In this document: in pieces, positions 40,501-46,904 of the stretch | Layout of the letters: each line of letters opens with the position of its first letter | How positions within the stretch are numbered: position 1 is the first letter of the stretch | Assembly (NCBI GenBank): GCA_036383955.1 | Contig: DASVNH010000116.1 | Span: 1-64,000, forward strand | DNA from: JACQFK01 sp036383955 | GTDB taxonomy: Bacteria > Planctomycetota > MHYJ01 > JACPRB01 | DNA: 64,000 bases | Reading direction: 5' to 3' | Notes under the pieces: generated by a model | The model's input: only the letters and a program-made list of their open reading frames with translations | What the model was told of the DNA's origin: nothing | The model's database searches: none | Position numbers and translations under genes: made by a program

Positions 40501-41641
40501 GACGTTCCCCGGCCAGCTGCTCGGCACGACGCGGCTGCTCGGGGGCTTCGTCCCGACGCCCGCCGGCGAGCTCTGGGCCGTCAACGGCAACATGGGCAAC
40601 GTCTACCTGTTCACGACCGACGGCCTCTTCGTCGCGACGCTCTGGAAGGACGGCCGCCTCGCCTCGTGGGCCATGCCCGCGGCGATCCGGGGGATGTCGG
40701 TCAAGGACGCCTCCCTGCACACCGAGGATTTCTGGCCGACGATCACGCGGACGGCCTCCGGCGAGACCTACATCACGGTCGGCGTGAACACGACCAGCAC
40801 GATCGTGCGCGTGACCGGGCTCGAGACGCTGAAGCGCCTGCCGCCGTCGACCGTGACGGTGACGAACGCCGACCTCGCCGCCTGCGCCGACTACTTCGTG
40901 AAGCGCGACCTGGCCCGGGCGAGCCGGGAAGGCACGGGCACGCTCGAGGTGTCGCTCCGCAAGACGGCGCCGGAGGTCGACGGCAAGCTCGAGGACTGGG
41001 CGGGGGCCGCCTGGGTGACGATCGACTCCCGGACGAAGCAGGTCGGCGACTGGGGCCACGAGGAGCTGAAGACGCGCGCGGCGGTGGCCGTCGCGGGCGA
41101 CCGCCTCTACGCGGCCTTCCGCACGGGCGACGAGGGCCTCCTGCGCAACACGGCGGAGGCGCTCCCGATGCTCTTCAAGACGGGCGGGGCGCTCGACCTC
41201 GTGATCGGCGCCGATCCCGCGGCCGACCCGAAGCGCGAGAAGCCGGCGGCCGGCGACGTCCGCCTGATCGTCACGCGCGCGAAGGACAAGACGGTCGCCG
41301 CGCTGTACCGGGCGGTGGTGCCGGGGACGTCGAATCCCCTCCCCTTCAGCTCGCCCTGGCGGACGGTGACGATCGACCGGGTCGACGACGTGAGCGCCGA
41401 CGTGAAGCTCGCCTCCGAGAAGGGGGGGCTCTACGAGTTCTCGATCCCGCTCGCCACGCTGGGCCTGAAGCCCGGCCGGGAGATCCGCGGGGACGTCGGC
41501 CTGCTGCGCGGCAACGGCTTCCAGACGCTGCAGCGGGTCTACTGGCAGAACAAGGCGACCGGCCTCACCGCCGACGTCCCGGGCGAGGCGATGCTCACGC
41601 CGCGCCTCTGGGGCCGCTGGGTCTTCATCCCCGAAAAGTGA
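37589..41641 (+). CDS. Large secreted beta-propeller protein with C-terminal CBM9-like domain
   Basis: A 1350-residue exported protein (signal MTLMLCLLMSQGTPVRA). Approximate layout: a discoidin-like or binding N-terminal part (60-330), a FlgD-like Ig domain (PVKFTLPEPGFVTLVIEDAEGRRV), an NHL/SMP30-type propeller over the centre (GLAVRDGLLAVSLPKRNEV, SGIALDAEGRLYVSDRGT, SGLTVAPDGTVWVAEHS), and a C-terminal carbohydrate-binding family 9-like domain from about residue 1130 (APEVDGKLEDWAGAAW ... FSIPLATLGLKPG). Such proteins probably bind or process extracellular glycans. The last codons, RLWGRWVFIPEK, are nearly repeated 520 bases downstream behind another gene. Confidence 0.8.
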   Translation: MTLMLCLLMSQGTPVRADDLDALVEWVDGAARPRKESPRHVLWTQTSAPEWNGLRFGDSKAAGLRHLKATFKKDLEAGSLLVQGGGRASALKPGAAGDPADEAQWIPGQRLGGEAAVGKEYALWTFPPGTSTRALRFSQTSASSEKDYAGWLGGAWLLPGRYADLARAAAPSSRANDHHAAKLVNGRHDDWGPWDNTTEAMTSVAERPEWILLAWPAEVRLSGLCALGAGFGDGEVAAYTGPADRHPREAADGDWTSIRTFTGFKSQYPRTMSPNWIDFGREVKTRAVRLRLTKVTSEDHPHMKGNTKDGTRVWLHELLALSPLGDAALASAAVKAPEAEHPPIPVKFTLPEPGFVTLVIEDAEGRRVRNLVSETPFPAGENTAWWDGLDDLGRDRGAAGHAIYHIPGQAVAPGAYRVRGLRRGGIDLLYEMSVYNSGHPAWATADRSGGWLADHSPPSDVLFVPTDAGPQIWIASHVAEGGDGLVMIDLDGKKVGAIRWLGGNWTGASHLARDGKQVYTAAGWEQDKDKKKGDIRLMKIDAKGGAKRVVAFPLDDRKDAEVGGLAVRDGLLAVSLPKRNEVALVDVAAEKILGVNQVEDPKGLAFEKGALLAISGKKVVRYAIEGGSLVKPKDVVALQEPSGIALDAEGRLYVSDRGTSHQVHVFTPDGKPLRTIGTAGAPALGAYDPSRMTEPSGLTVAPDGTVWVAEHSYQPKRISAWSDKLVKAFYGPPEYGGGGQIDPKDKTRFYYNGMEFKLDWEKGTNTLVGVFYRPGADGFAHPKGHHADGPPQQAIYANGKQYMSNSFNSNPTNGTSMVFLWELQGGRAKPVAAVGQTSHWDRFKPSKESTTFAWNDRNGDGKATDDEIATKPGRAGGLVVHDDLSIVSSQGWRLAYPYDLAKAEKVVEGTQPGLSSGGDQAMTAGDGWTILTIGPKPFGADSLAGVKDGKPLWSYPSLWPGLHASHNAPLPTFPGQLLGTTRLLGGFVPTPAGELWAVNGNMGNVYLFTTDGLFVATLWKDGRLASWAMPAAIRGMSVKDASLHTEDFWPTITRTASGETYITVGVNTTSTIVRVTGLETLKRLPPSTVTVTNADLAACADYFVKRDLARASREGTGTLEVSLRKTAPEVDGKLEDWAGAAWVTIDSRTKQVGDWGHEELKTRAAVAVAGDRLYAAFRTGDEGLLRNTAEALPMLFKTGGALDLVIGADPAADPKREKPAAGDVRLIVTRAKDKTVAALYRAVVPGTSNPLPFSSPWRTVTIDRVDDVSADVKLASEKGGLYEFSIPLATLGLKPGREIRGDVGLLRGNGFQTLQRVYWQNKATGLTADVPGEAMLTPRLWGRWVFIPEK
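41603..41627. repeat. Direct repeat copy 1 (gene 3' end)
   Basis: Twenty-five bases encoding RLWGRWVF in the propeller gene are repeated exactly at 42123-42147. The two copies flank the gene at 41666-42100. Confidence 0.85.
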
Positions 41642-41643
41642 TT

Positions 41644-41665
41644 AGCCACAGAGGCATAGAGACGC
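41644..41665. repeat. CCACAGAGGCATAGAG spacer motif
   Basis: AGCCACAGAGGCATAGAGACG is a short tandem of the CACAGAG type, a different family from the GAATC arrays. It forms the spacer before the possibly acquired gene. Confidence 0.45.
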
Positions 41666-42100
41666 GTGATTACTGACTTCTTCGTGGCGTCCCCGGAGGA
41701 GATCCGACATCTCGACTGGACCCGTAGTATCGGCGATATTTTCCAATGCGCCCAATTCGAGAGCGTCGATACCGTCAAGCTCGGGCATCTGGAATACCTC
41801 CTGGTCGGAACGGAATCCTACGAGGCGACGCGCCAAATGGATGGATCCGAGATCAAGGCCGAAAAGGAGGGTCCTTGGATCTATACCCTCAACGACCGTC
41901 TAGTCCGCGCTATGTCGGCTCTGACCCCCGAGTCTGCCCTGGATCCCGTCCGCAAGTGGATCGAAACGGAAGAGTGGCAGGCGGACCGCGCGACGCCTGA
42001 GAGCGTCGACGGCTTCGTCGAGATGCTGATCGATCTGGGAAAGCTGGCGTCCCGGGCGCTCGCCTCTGGGAAGAACATGTACCTCTACATGTCCCTGTAA
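41666..42100 (+). CDS. Small hypothetical protein, possibly acquired
   Basis: A 144-residue soluble, acidic protein starting MITDFFVASPEEI and ending ASGKNMYLYMSL. Composition is clearly lower in GC than the 4-kb gene before it, with codons such as GGA, ATA, CTA and CAA that the neighbours avoid. The pattern (EEI at the start, WIETEEW near the middle, GK.LYL.MSL at the end) matches small families that I associate with immunity-like or orphan proteins, but I cannot assign a function. It sits between two copies of the upstream gene's 3' end, consistent with insertion. Confidence 0.65.
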   Translation: MITDFFVASPEEIRHLDWTRSIGDIFQCAQFESVDTVKLGHLEYLLVGTESYEATRQMDGSEIKAEKEGPWIYTLNDRLVRAMSALTPESALDPVRKWIETEEWQADRATPESVDGFVEMLIDLGKLASRALASGKNMYLYMSL

Positions 42101-42122
42101 GGGAGCGCGCCTCCACGCGGGT

Positions 42123-42147
42123 CGCCTCTGGGGCCGCTGGGTCTTCA
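42123..42147. repeat. Direct repeat copy 2 (gene 3' end remnant)
   Basis: Exact 25-base copy of 41603-41627. It continues AAGCCCGAGTAA, so read in phase it encodes RLWGRWVFKPE and a stop: a second, slightly different end for the propeller gene. Confidence 0.85.
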
Positions 42148-42193
42148 AGCCCGAGTAACCAAGCGTCCGGGCGCGGGCTACAATACATTGAAC

Positions 42194-43489
42194 ATGGGCC
42201 AGGAGATCGTTTACTGCTCGCGTTGCCAGACGCGGATCGTCGGCGCCGACTTCGACAAGGGCGAGGCGTTCCGGGTCGACGAGGGCACCGCCTGTGCGAA
42301 GTGCGCGATGGGGCTGCTCTCCACCGCCCCGCTCGCCATCCAGAAGCAGATCCTCGACCAGAAAAAACGGGCCCTGGACAAGAAGCTCCAGCCCGCGCCG
42401 ACCCCTCGACGTCCCATGCCGGCCGTCGCCGCGCCGAAACCGTCCCGGCTTCCGGTGGCGGCGCTGGCGGTCATGGGACTGGCCGTCCTCCTGTGCGCGG
42501 GCCTGATGCTGAGGTCCGGCGGATCTCCGGCGCCGGCGCCGCCGGCCGCCCCCGCAGGGCCGTCGGAGCGCGACCTCGCTGCGCAGGGAGCCTTGAAGGT
42601 GGCGGTCTCGTACGCGAAGGATCACCCGGCGGAGCTCGACGAGCAGGCGAAGATCTTCGGGAAGATCACGCGGGAGTACGCCGGGACGCCCGCCGGCGCC
42701 GAAGCGAAGCGGCAGCTGGAACAGGTCGAGCGCCGGCGCGAGGAGGCGAAGGCCGTCGAGCTGGCGGCGGTCCTGACGCGGGCGCGCGAGATGGCCGCCA
42801 AGGAGCGGTACCAGGAGGCGGTCGACCTGCTCGAGGGCGCCCGGAAAAGCAGCCCGGAGGCGGCCCGCCCGCTCAACGAGAAAACCAAGGAGCTCACGGA
42901 CGCGATGGCGGCCCGGTTCCCGGCCTTGAAGGAGCGGGCCGTCGCCGCCCGAAAGAGCGACGCCGCGGCGGAGCTCCAGCAGGTCCGCGATCTGGTGGCC
43001 ACGTGGGGCTCCCCCCGCTACAAAGAGGAGCTGGAAAGCGCCCTCGCCCTGGCCGTTCCTCCCATCGCGGCCAAGAAGGACGGCACGCTCTATCTGCCGG
43101 TCGCCGACGCCGCCCTGCGGGGCAGCGACAAGTTGCGTCGGACCCCCGGGGAGTGGGGAGCGACCCAGAGCTGGCACCACGTGACGGATTACGTCGAGTG
43201 GACCGCGGCCCCCCGAGCGGCGGGCACCTACACGATCAAGCTGACCTACGCGTGTCCCAAGGTGGATAACCAGGGGTATAAGTTCGGCGGGGACTTCGCG
43301 GTCGCCGTGGCCGGCGGGGAGTCGAAGACGTTCACCGTCGAGCACACGGCCGCCTGGAGCGAGTTCAAGATGATCACCTTCGGAACCCTCCGGCTGCCAG
43401 CGACGCCCTGCGTCATCACGATCCGGCCGGTGAAGGTCATCTCGAGCCTCATGAGCCTGCGCAATCTCCAGCTCGTGCCGGCTCCGTAA
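42194..43489 (+). CDS. Membrane protein with N-terminal zinc ribbon and C-terminal binding domain
   Basis: A 431-residue protein starting at MGQEIVYCSRC (a TTG two codons upstream is a weaker start). Two CxxC pairs (CSRC and CAKC, about residues 8-38) form a zinc ribbon, a Pro-rich linker and one transmembrane helix (about 88-106) follow. Outside, a helical region about 130-290 (EEAKAVELAAVLTRAREMAAKERYQEAVDLLEGA) is TPR-like, and the last 130 residues form a beta-sandwich resembling carbohydrate-binding modules (GTYTIKLTYACPKVDNQGYKF). Its ligand is unknown. Confidence 0.7.
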   Translation: MGQEIVYCSRCQTRIVGADFDKGEAFRVDEGTACAKCAMGLLSTAPLAIQKQILDQKKRALDKKLQPAPTPRRPMPAVAAPKPSRLPVAALAVMGLAVLLCAGLMLRSGGSPAPAPPAAPAGPSERDLAAQGALKVAVSYAKDHPAELDEQAKIFGKITREYAGTPAGAEAKRQLEQVERRREEAKAVELAAVLTRAREMAAKERYQEAVDLLEGARKSSPEAARPLNEKTKELTDAMAARFPALKERAVAARKSDAAAELQQVRDLVATWGSPRYKEELESALALAVPPIAAKKDGTLYLPVADAALRGSDKLRRTPGEWGATQSWHHVTDYVEWTAAPRAAGTYTIKLTYACPKVDNQGYKFGGDFAVAVAGGESKTFTVEHTAAWSEFKMITFGTLRLPATPCVITIRPVKVISSLMSLRNLQLVPAP

Positions 43490-43567
43490 TTCACCACAAA
43501 GTCACAAAGAGCGCGAAGCGCCCCGCTTCGTGGTGAACTCTCGGTGTTCTCGGTGTCTCGGTGGTGA
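43490..43567. repeat. Spacer repeats with TTCACCAC inverted ends
   Basis: TTCACCACAAAG and GTGGTGAA pair across the segment, which also carries CACAAAG-type and CTCGGTGT-type short tandems. It separates two convergent genes. No terminator U-tract is seen. Confidence 0.55.
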
Positions 43568-43570
43568 AGG

Positions 43571-45259
43571 CTAGTGGCGGGCGGATTCGTGGACGGACGG
43601 GGCCCGCAGCACCGCCTGGGCCTCGACGCGCAGCTTGCCGGCGAAGGCCGCGATCGAAGGGTCCTTCACGGCCATGAGCGCGACCCGCTGCCGCAGGTTC
43701 TTCACCAGGTAGCGGCACTCGCCGACCAGCTCGTCCTGCGTGCCGCCGATCACGACCAGCGCGTCGCCGAAGGCCTTGGCCTTCTCGACCCCCGCCGCGC
43801 CCTCCACGCCGAGGCCGTCCTTGCGGAAGGCGTCCATCATCTCGGCGACGACCTTCGGCGTCTTGATGATGTCGAGTTTCGCCGCCACCCGCGCGTCGAC
43901 CTCCGCCAGCAGCTTGTCGATCTCGGCGAGAGCCGGGGACGTCGGCGACTTCTTGAGCTCCGCGCGCATCTTGGCCGCGAAGTCGACGTAGCCCTGGATG
44001 CGCGCGCGGATGTGCGTCACGAACGTCAGGCCCTGCTTGAGGAACTGCTCCGTGTCCGCCTTGCGCGACGCCTGCTCGCCCTTTTCGTACATCGCCTTCA
44101 GCTCGTCGCGCACCGAGCAGGTCGCCCGGCCCTTGAGCTCAGACTTCTGGCCCTCGACGTCCAGGATGTACTCGCAGGGCCCAACGCCCAGCGTGGCGCG
44201 CACGACGTCCGTCACCGTGAACGCGTCGAGCGGGGTGTCGGCCATCCGGTTGATCGGATACACGACCGCCGGCCCCCAGAAGCTCAGCTCCATCTTCCCC
44301 TTCTCATTGAAGGGCTGCACGAAGCCCTTCTTCGCCGCGTCGGTCCAGCAGGGATACAGCAGGCCGCCGATCGCCTGGTCCACCACCTGCCGGTTCGCGC
44401 GCAGCTTCTTGGGGCCGTCGCCGAACCACACCGGCTTCGTGAACTCGCCGCCCTCCTTCTCCTGGAGCAGCATCTCCCAGCTGTCGATGAGCTCGTCGTG
44501 CCGGGTGAAGTCCGTGCGCCAGACCGCCGGATAGGGCATCGTCCAGTCGAGCGGGATGATCCTGCCCCGCTGGTTGCGGGCGAGGTCGATCGACGTCCAC
44601 AGCCCTGGGCCCTCGAAGGCGGCGACCCAGATCTTCCGCCCCTTGCCGAACTCGATCTCGGAGGCGACGACCTGCCGCTTGTCGCCGTCGCCGGCGAGCG
44701 AGATCCGGACGTCCTGCTCGCGGTTCTCGAACACGCACATGGTGATCGCGTCGCGGTTCCCCGACAGGTGCAGCAGGAAGTTCTCGCTCGGCAGCTCGGC
44801 TTTAGAGGCGGGAATCTGGCGGGCGTCGACGACGATGTCGTCCGCGAAGAAGTCGGGCAGCGCGAGGAAGCGGGCGGGCGACTCCACGCGCAGGACGCCG
44901 GAGGGGGCGACGGCCTCCACGGCGGTCTCGCCGCGCTTGAGCGTGAAGCGGGCGCCGGACGTCTCGAGGGCCGCGCCGCCCTTGCCGAGGTCGGCGAGGG
45001 AGGCGGAGACTTTCTTGTCGAGGGAGAGGCGTGCGCGGACGGCGCCGGACGGGCCGTGGATTTCCAGGCCGTCGGCGCCCTTGCGCGCGACCAGCGTCAC
45101 GCGGCCGTTCGACAGCACGGCGTCGCCCTTGAGCGGCCCGGCCTTCTCGAGCGCGATCCAGCCGGTCTTGGCCGCGAGCGCGTCGGCCGCGTAGGGCGCG
45201 GCGGAGGACGTGGAGGTGTCCCAGGCTTTGACCTGGAGCAGGAGGGCGAGAAGGATCAT
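43571..45259 (-). CDS. Secreted protein of unknown function, paralogue B
   Basis: A 562-residue protein with short signal MILLALLLQ. It is a paralogue of the protein at 28666-30204, sharing FFADDIVVDARQIP, LPSENFLLHLSG, MCVFENREQDVR, LDWTMPYPAVWRTDFTRHDELIDSWEMLL, GPCEYILDVEGQKSE and GTQDELVGECRYLVKNLRQRVAL. The first half is beta-rich and the C-terminal third helical. Unlike paralogue A it is not next to acyltransferase genes; it follows a coiled-coil envelope operon after a repeat-filled 185-base gap. Conserved Asp and His residues exist but no known active site. Confidence 0.75.
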   Translation of the reverse strand: MILLALLLQVKAWDTSTSSAAPYAADALAAKTGWIALEKAGPLKGDAVLSNGRVTLVARKGADGLEIHGPSGAVRARLSLDKKVSASLADLGKGGAALETSGARFTLKRGETAVEAVAPSGVLRVESPARFLALPDFFADDIVVDARQIPASKAELPSENFLLHLSGNRDAITMCVFENREQDVRISLAGDGDKRQVVASEIEFGKGRKIWVAAFEGPGLWTSIDLARNQRGRIIPLDWTMPYPAVWRTDFTRHDELIDSWEMLLQEKEGGEFTKPVWFGDGPKKLRANRQVVDQAIGGLLYPCWTDAAKKGFVQPFNEKGKMELSFWGPAVVYPINRMADTPLDAFTVTDVVRATLGVGPCEYILDVEGQKSELKGRATCSVRDELKAMYEKGEQASRKADTEQFLKQGLTFVTHIRARIQGYVDFAAKMRAELKKSPTSPALAEIDKLLAEVDARVAAKLDIIKTPKVVAEMMDAFRKDGLGVEGAAGVEKAKAFGDALVVIGGTQDELVGECRYLVKNLRQRVALMAVKDPSIAAFAGKLRVEAQAVLRAPSVHESARH

Positions 45260-45342
45260 CGGCGCGCCCCTTTCGTGTCTACGCGGGCAAGGATGCCCGT
45301 CGCATGGTCCTTACGACACGATAGAGGGCCGATCTCCCCCGA

Positions 45343-45441
45343 GAATCAAGAATCACGAATCAAGAATCACGGACGCTCCCCCCCTTCCCCCCCGGGGGGA
45401 CGGAGGGGGGACGCCCGTCCGTGATTCTTGATTCGTGATTC
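45343..45441. repeat. Inverted heptamer array with perfect 26-bp arms (GAATCAA/GAATCAC)
   Basis: Units GAATCAA, GAATCAC, GAATCAA, GAATCAC and GGACG (45343-45375), then a C-run/G-run core, then an inverted array. The 26 bases at 45350-45375 are exactly complementary to 45416-45441. Same family as 11349 and 53259. Confidence 0.9.
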
Positions 45442-45444
45442 TGG

Positions 45445-46077
45445 TTAGTCCCCCGACAGGCTTTTGAAATACTCCTTGAGCAGCTCGCGGTATTCGGGGG
45501 GATAGTCGTCGAGGTCGCGCTTGCCGGAGAGCATGGCCTCGCGGAGGCGCGGCGGGAGGTCGCCCCAGCGGCCGGTGCGGTCGCCGCGGGAGCGGAACTT
45601 GTTGATGGGGTCGCTGTTGCGGCCGGGATCGTAGGGCTTCGTCGCCGGGCTGGACGGCTGTGGAGGACCGGCTTGGGGTTGCTGCTGCTGGCCGGGCTGC
45701 TGGCCGGGTTTCTGCCCCTCCGGGGCATGCTGAGGATTCCCTCAGCTCCCGCCCCCTCAGGTCTTTGCCTTTCGGATGACCTCGTCGATCTTGTCGATCG
45801 CGCCCTTCTGGCCGCCTTGCGACTTCCCGAGCAGCTTTTCGATCTTTTCCAGCACGGTCTTCTGGGCCGCCGCGGGATCGTTCTTGAGGGCTTCCTCGAG
45901 CCGTTCGACGCCCCCCTTCTCCGCGAGCAGGGCCTTGCCGCGGGCGGAATCGTTGAGGAGGGACTCGGCCTCTTCCATGAGGGTCCGGGTTTCCTTGAGG
46001 AGCTGGATCGCCTTTTCGGGGGTGAGCTCCTCTTCCTTGTCCTGAAGGACCAGGGCCAACGCCAGCGCGACGTGCAT
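45445..46077 (-). pseudogene. Duplicate of the 231-residue envelope protein gene, interrupted by two in-frame UGA codons
   Basis: The upstream segment encodes 106 residues (MHVALALALVLQ to VIRKAKT) and stops at a UGA (45757-45759). After GGGS a second UGA follows in the same frame (45742-45744). The frame then runs on as GNPQHAPEGQKPGQQ and YDPGRNSDPINKF to FKSLSGD and a UAA at 45445. This second part is very similar to the C-terminus of the protein at 46209-46904, with mostly synonymous differences. It is either a recent pseudogene or a UGA readthrough gene. The 106-residue product may still be made on its own. Confidence 0.7.
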
Positions 46078-46139
46078 CGCGACACCCTCCGCCAGACTCT
46101 ATCCCACATTCGAATAAAGGGAGCCTGAAATATTAGACG

Positions 46140-46208
46140 AGCGAGGGCAGGGATCGACGAGAGGAATCCGCAATCCCCCCGGGGGGGATGGGGGGTTCTT
46201 GATTCTCG
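46140..46208. repeat. C/G core with one inverted GATTC unit
   Basis: GGAATCCGCAATCCCCCC, GGGGGGGATGGGGGG and TTCTTGATTCTCG lie upstream of the duplicated gene copy. It looks like a decayed version of the heptamer-core elements. Confidence 0.5.
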
Positions 46209-46904
46209 CTAGTCCCCCGACAGGCTCTTGAAATACTCCTTCAGGAGCTGCTGGTACTCGGCCGGGAAGTCGTCCAGGTCGCGCTTGCCCGAGAGCATCG
46301 CTTCGCGGATGCGCGGGGGGAGGTCGCCCCAGCGGCCGGTGCGGTCCCCGCGGGAGCGGAACTTGTTGATGGGGTCGCTGTTGCGGCCGGGATCGTAGGG
46401 GGACGTGGCCGGGTTCTGGGGCTGCTGGGAGCTCTGGGGCTTCTGCATCTGGTCCTGGGGCTGGCCCTGCTGCGGCGGCCCCGGCTGGGGATCGCCCTGC
46501 CCCTGGCCCTGCTGGGCCCGGGCCCGGCGGATGACGTCGCCGAGCTTGTCCACCGTCTCGCCCTGGTTCTTGCCCGACTTCCCCATGAGCTTCTCGATCT
46601 TCTCGAGGATCTTCTTCTGCTCGTCCGCGGGATCGGCGGGCGGCGTCCCGAGCAGCTTGTTGACGCGCTCGAGAGTCTCCTTCTCCGCCCCCAGCGCCTT
46701 GCCGCGCGCCGAATCGTTGAGGAGCGCCTCGGCCTCCTCCATGAGCTTGCCGCACTCCTTGAGGATCTTCAGCGCCTCCTCGGGCGTGAGGTCCTTCTCC
46801 TCCTGGGCGGGCGGCGGCGCCGGCGGAGCCGGCTTCGGCGGATCCTGGAGCGCCAGCCCTTCGACAGGGCTCAGGGCAAGGAGCGCGAAAGCGATCGTGA
46901 TCAT
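46209..46904 (-). CDS. Secreted Gln/Pro-rich protein of the coiled-coil operon
   Basis: A 231-residue exported protein. The signal MITIAFALLALSPVEGLALQ includes the repeat-encoded ALSPVEG. Residues about 35-125 are helical (LTPEEALKILKECGKLMEEAE, LEKIEKLMGKSG), then a Gln/Pro-rich spacer (130-170) and a conserved end, YDPGRNSDPINKFRSRGDRTGRWGDLPPR to FKSLSGD. That C-terminal block is typical of planctomycete proteins encoded beside DUF4175 genes. Its ATG overlaps the stop of the large coiled-coil gene (ATGA). A tandem duplicate lies immediately downstream. Confidence 0.72.
   Translation of the reverse strand: MITIAFALLALSPVEGLALQDPPKPAPPAPPPAQEEKDLTPEEALKILKECGKLMEEAEALLNDSARGKALGAEKETLERVNKLLGTPPADPADEQKKILEKIEKLMGKSGKNQGETVDKLGDVIRRARAQQGQGQGDPQPGPPQQGQPQDQMQKPQSSQQPQNPATSPYDPGRNSDPINKFRSRGDRTGRWGDLPPRIREAMLSGKRDLDDFPAEYQQLLKEYFKSLSGD
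46856..46877. repeat. CCCTTCGAC...GCTCAGGG palindrome in a signal-peptide coding region
   Basis: A 22-base copy with AGG at the loop, read as ALSPVEG in the signal peptide of the 231-residue protein. Confidence 0.85.

Noticed and set aside
45742..45759. Selenocysteine insertion at the two in-frame UGA codons.
   Set aside because: The flanking residues are a Gly-rich linker rather than a redox motif, the paralogue has no Cys at these positions, and no selenocysteine genes are visible here.
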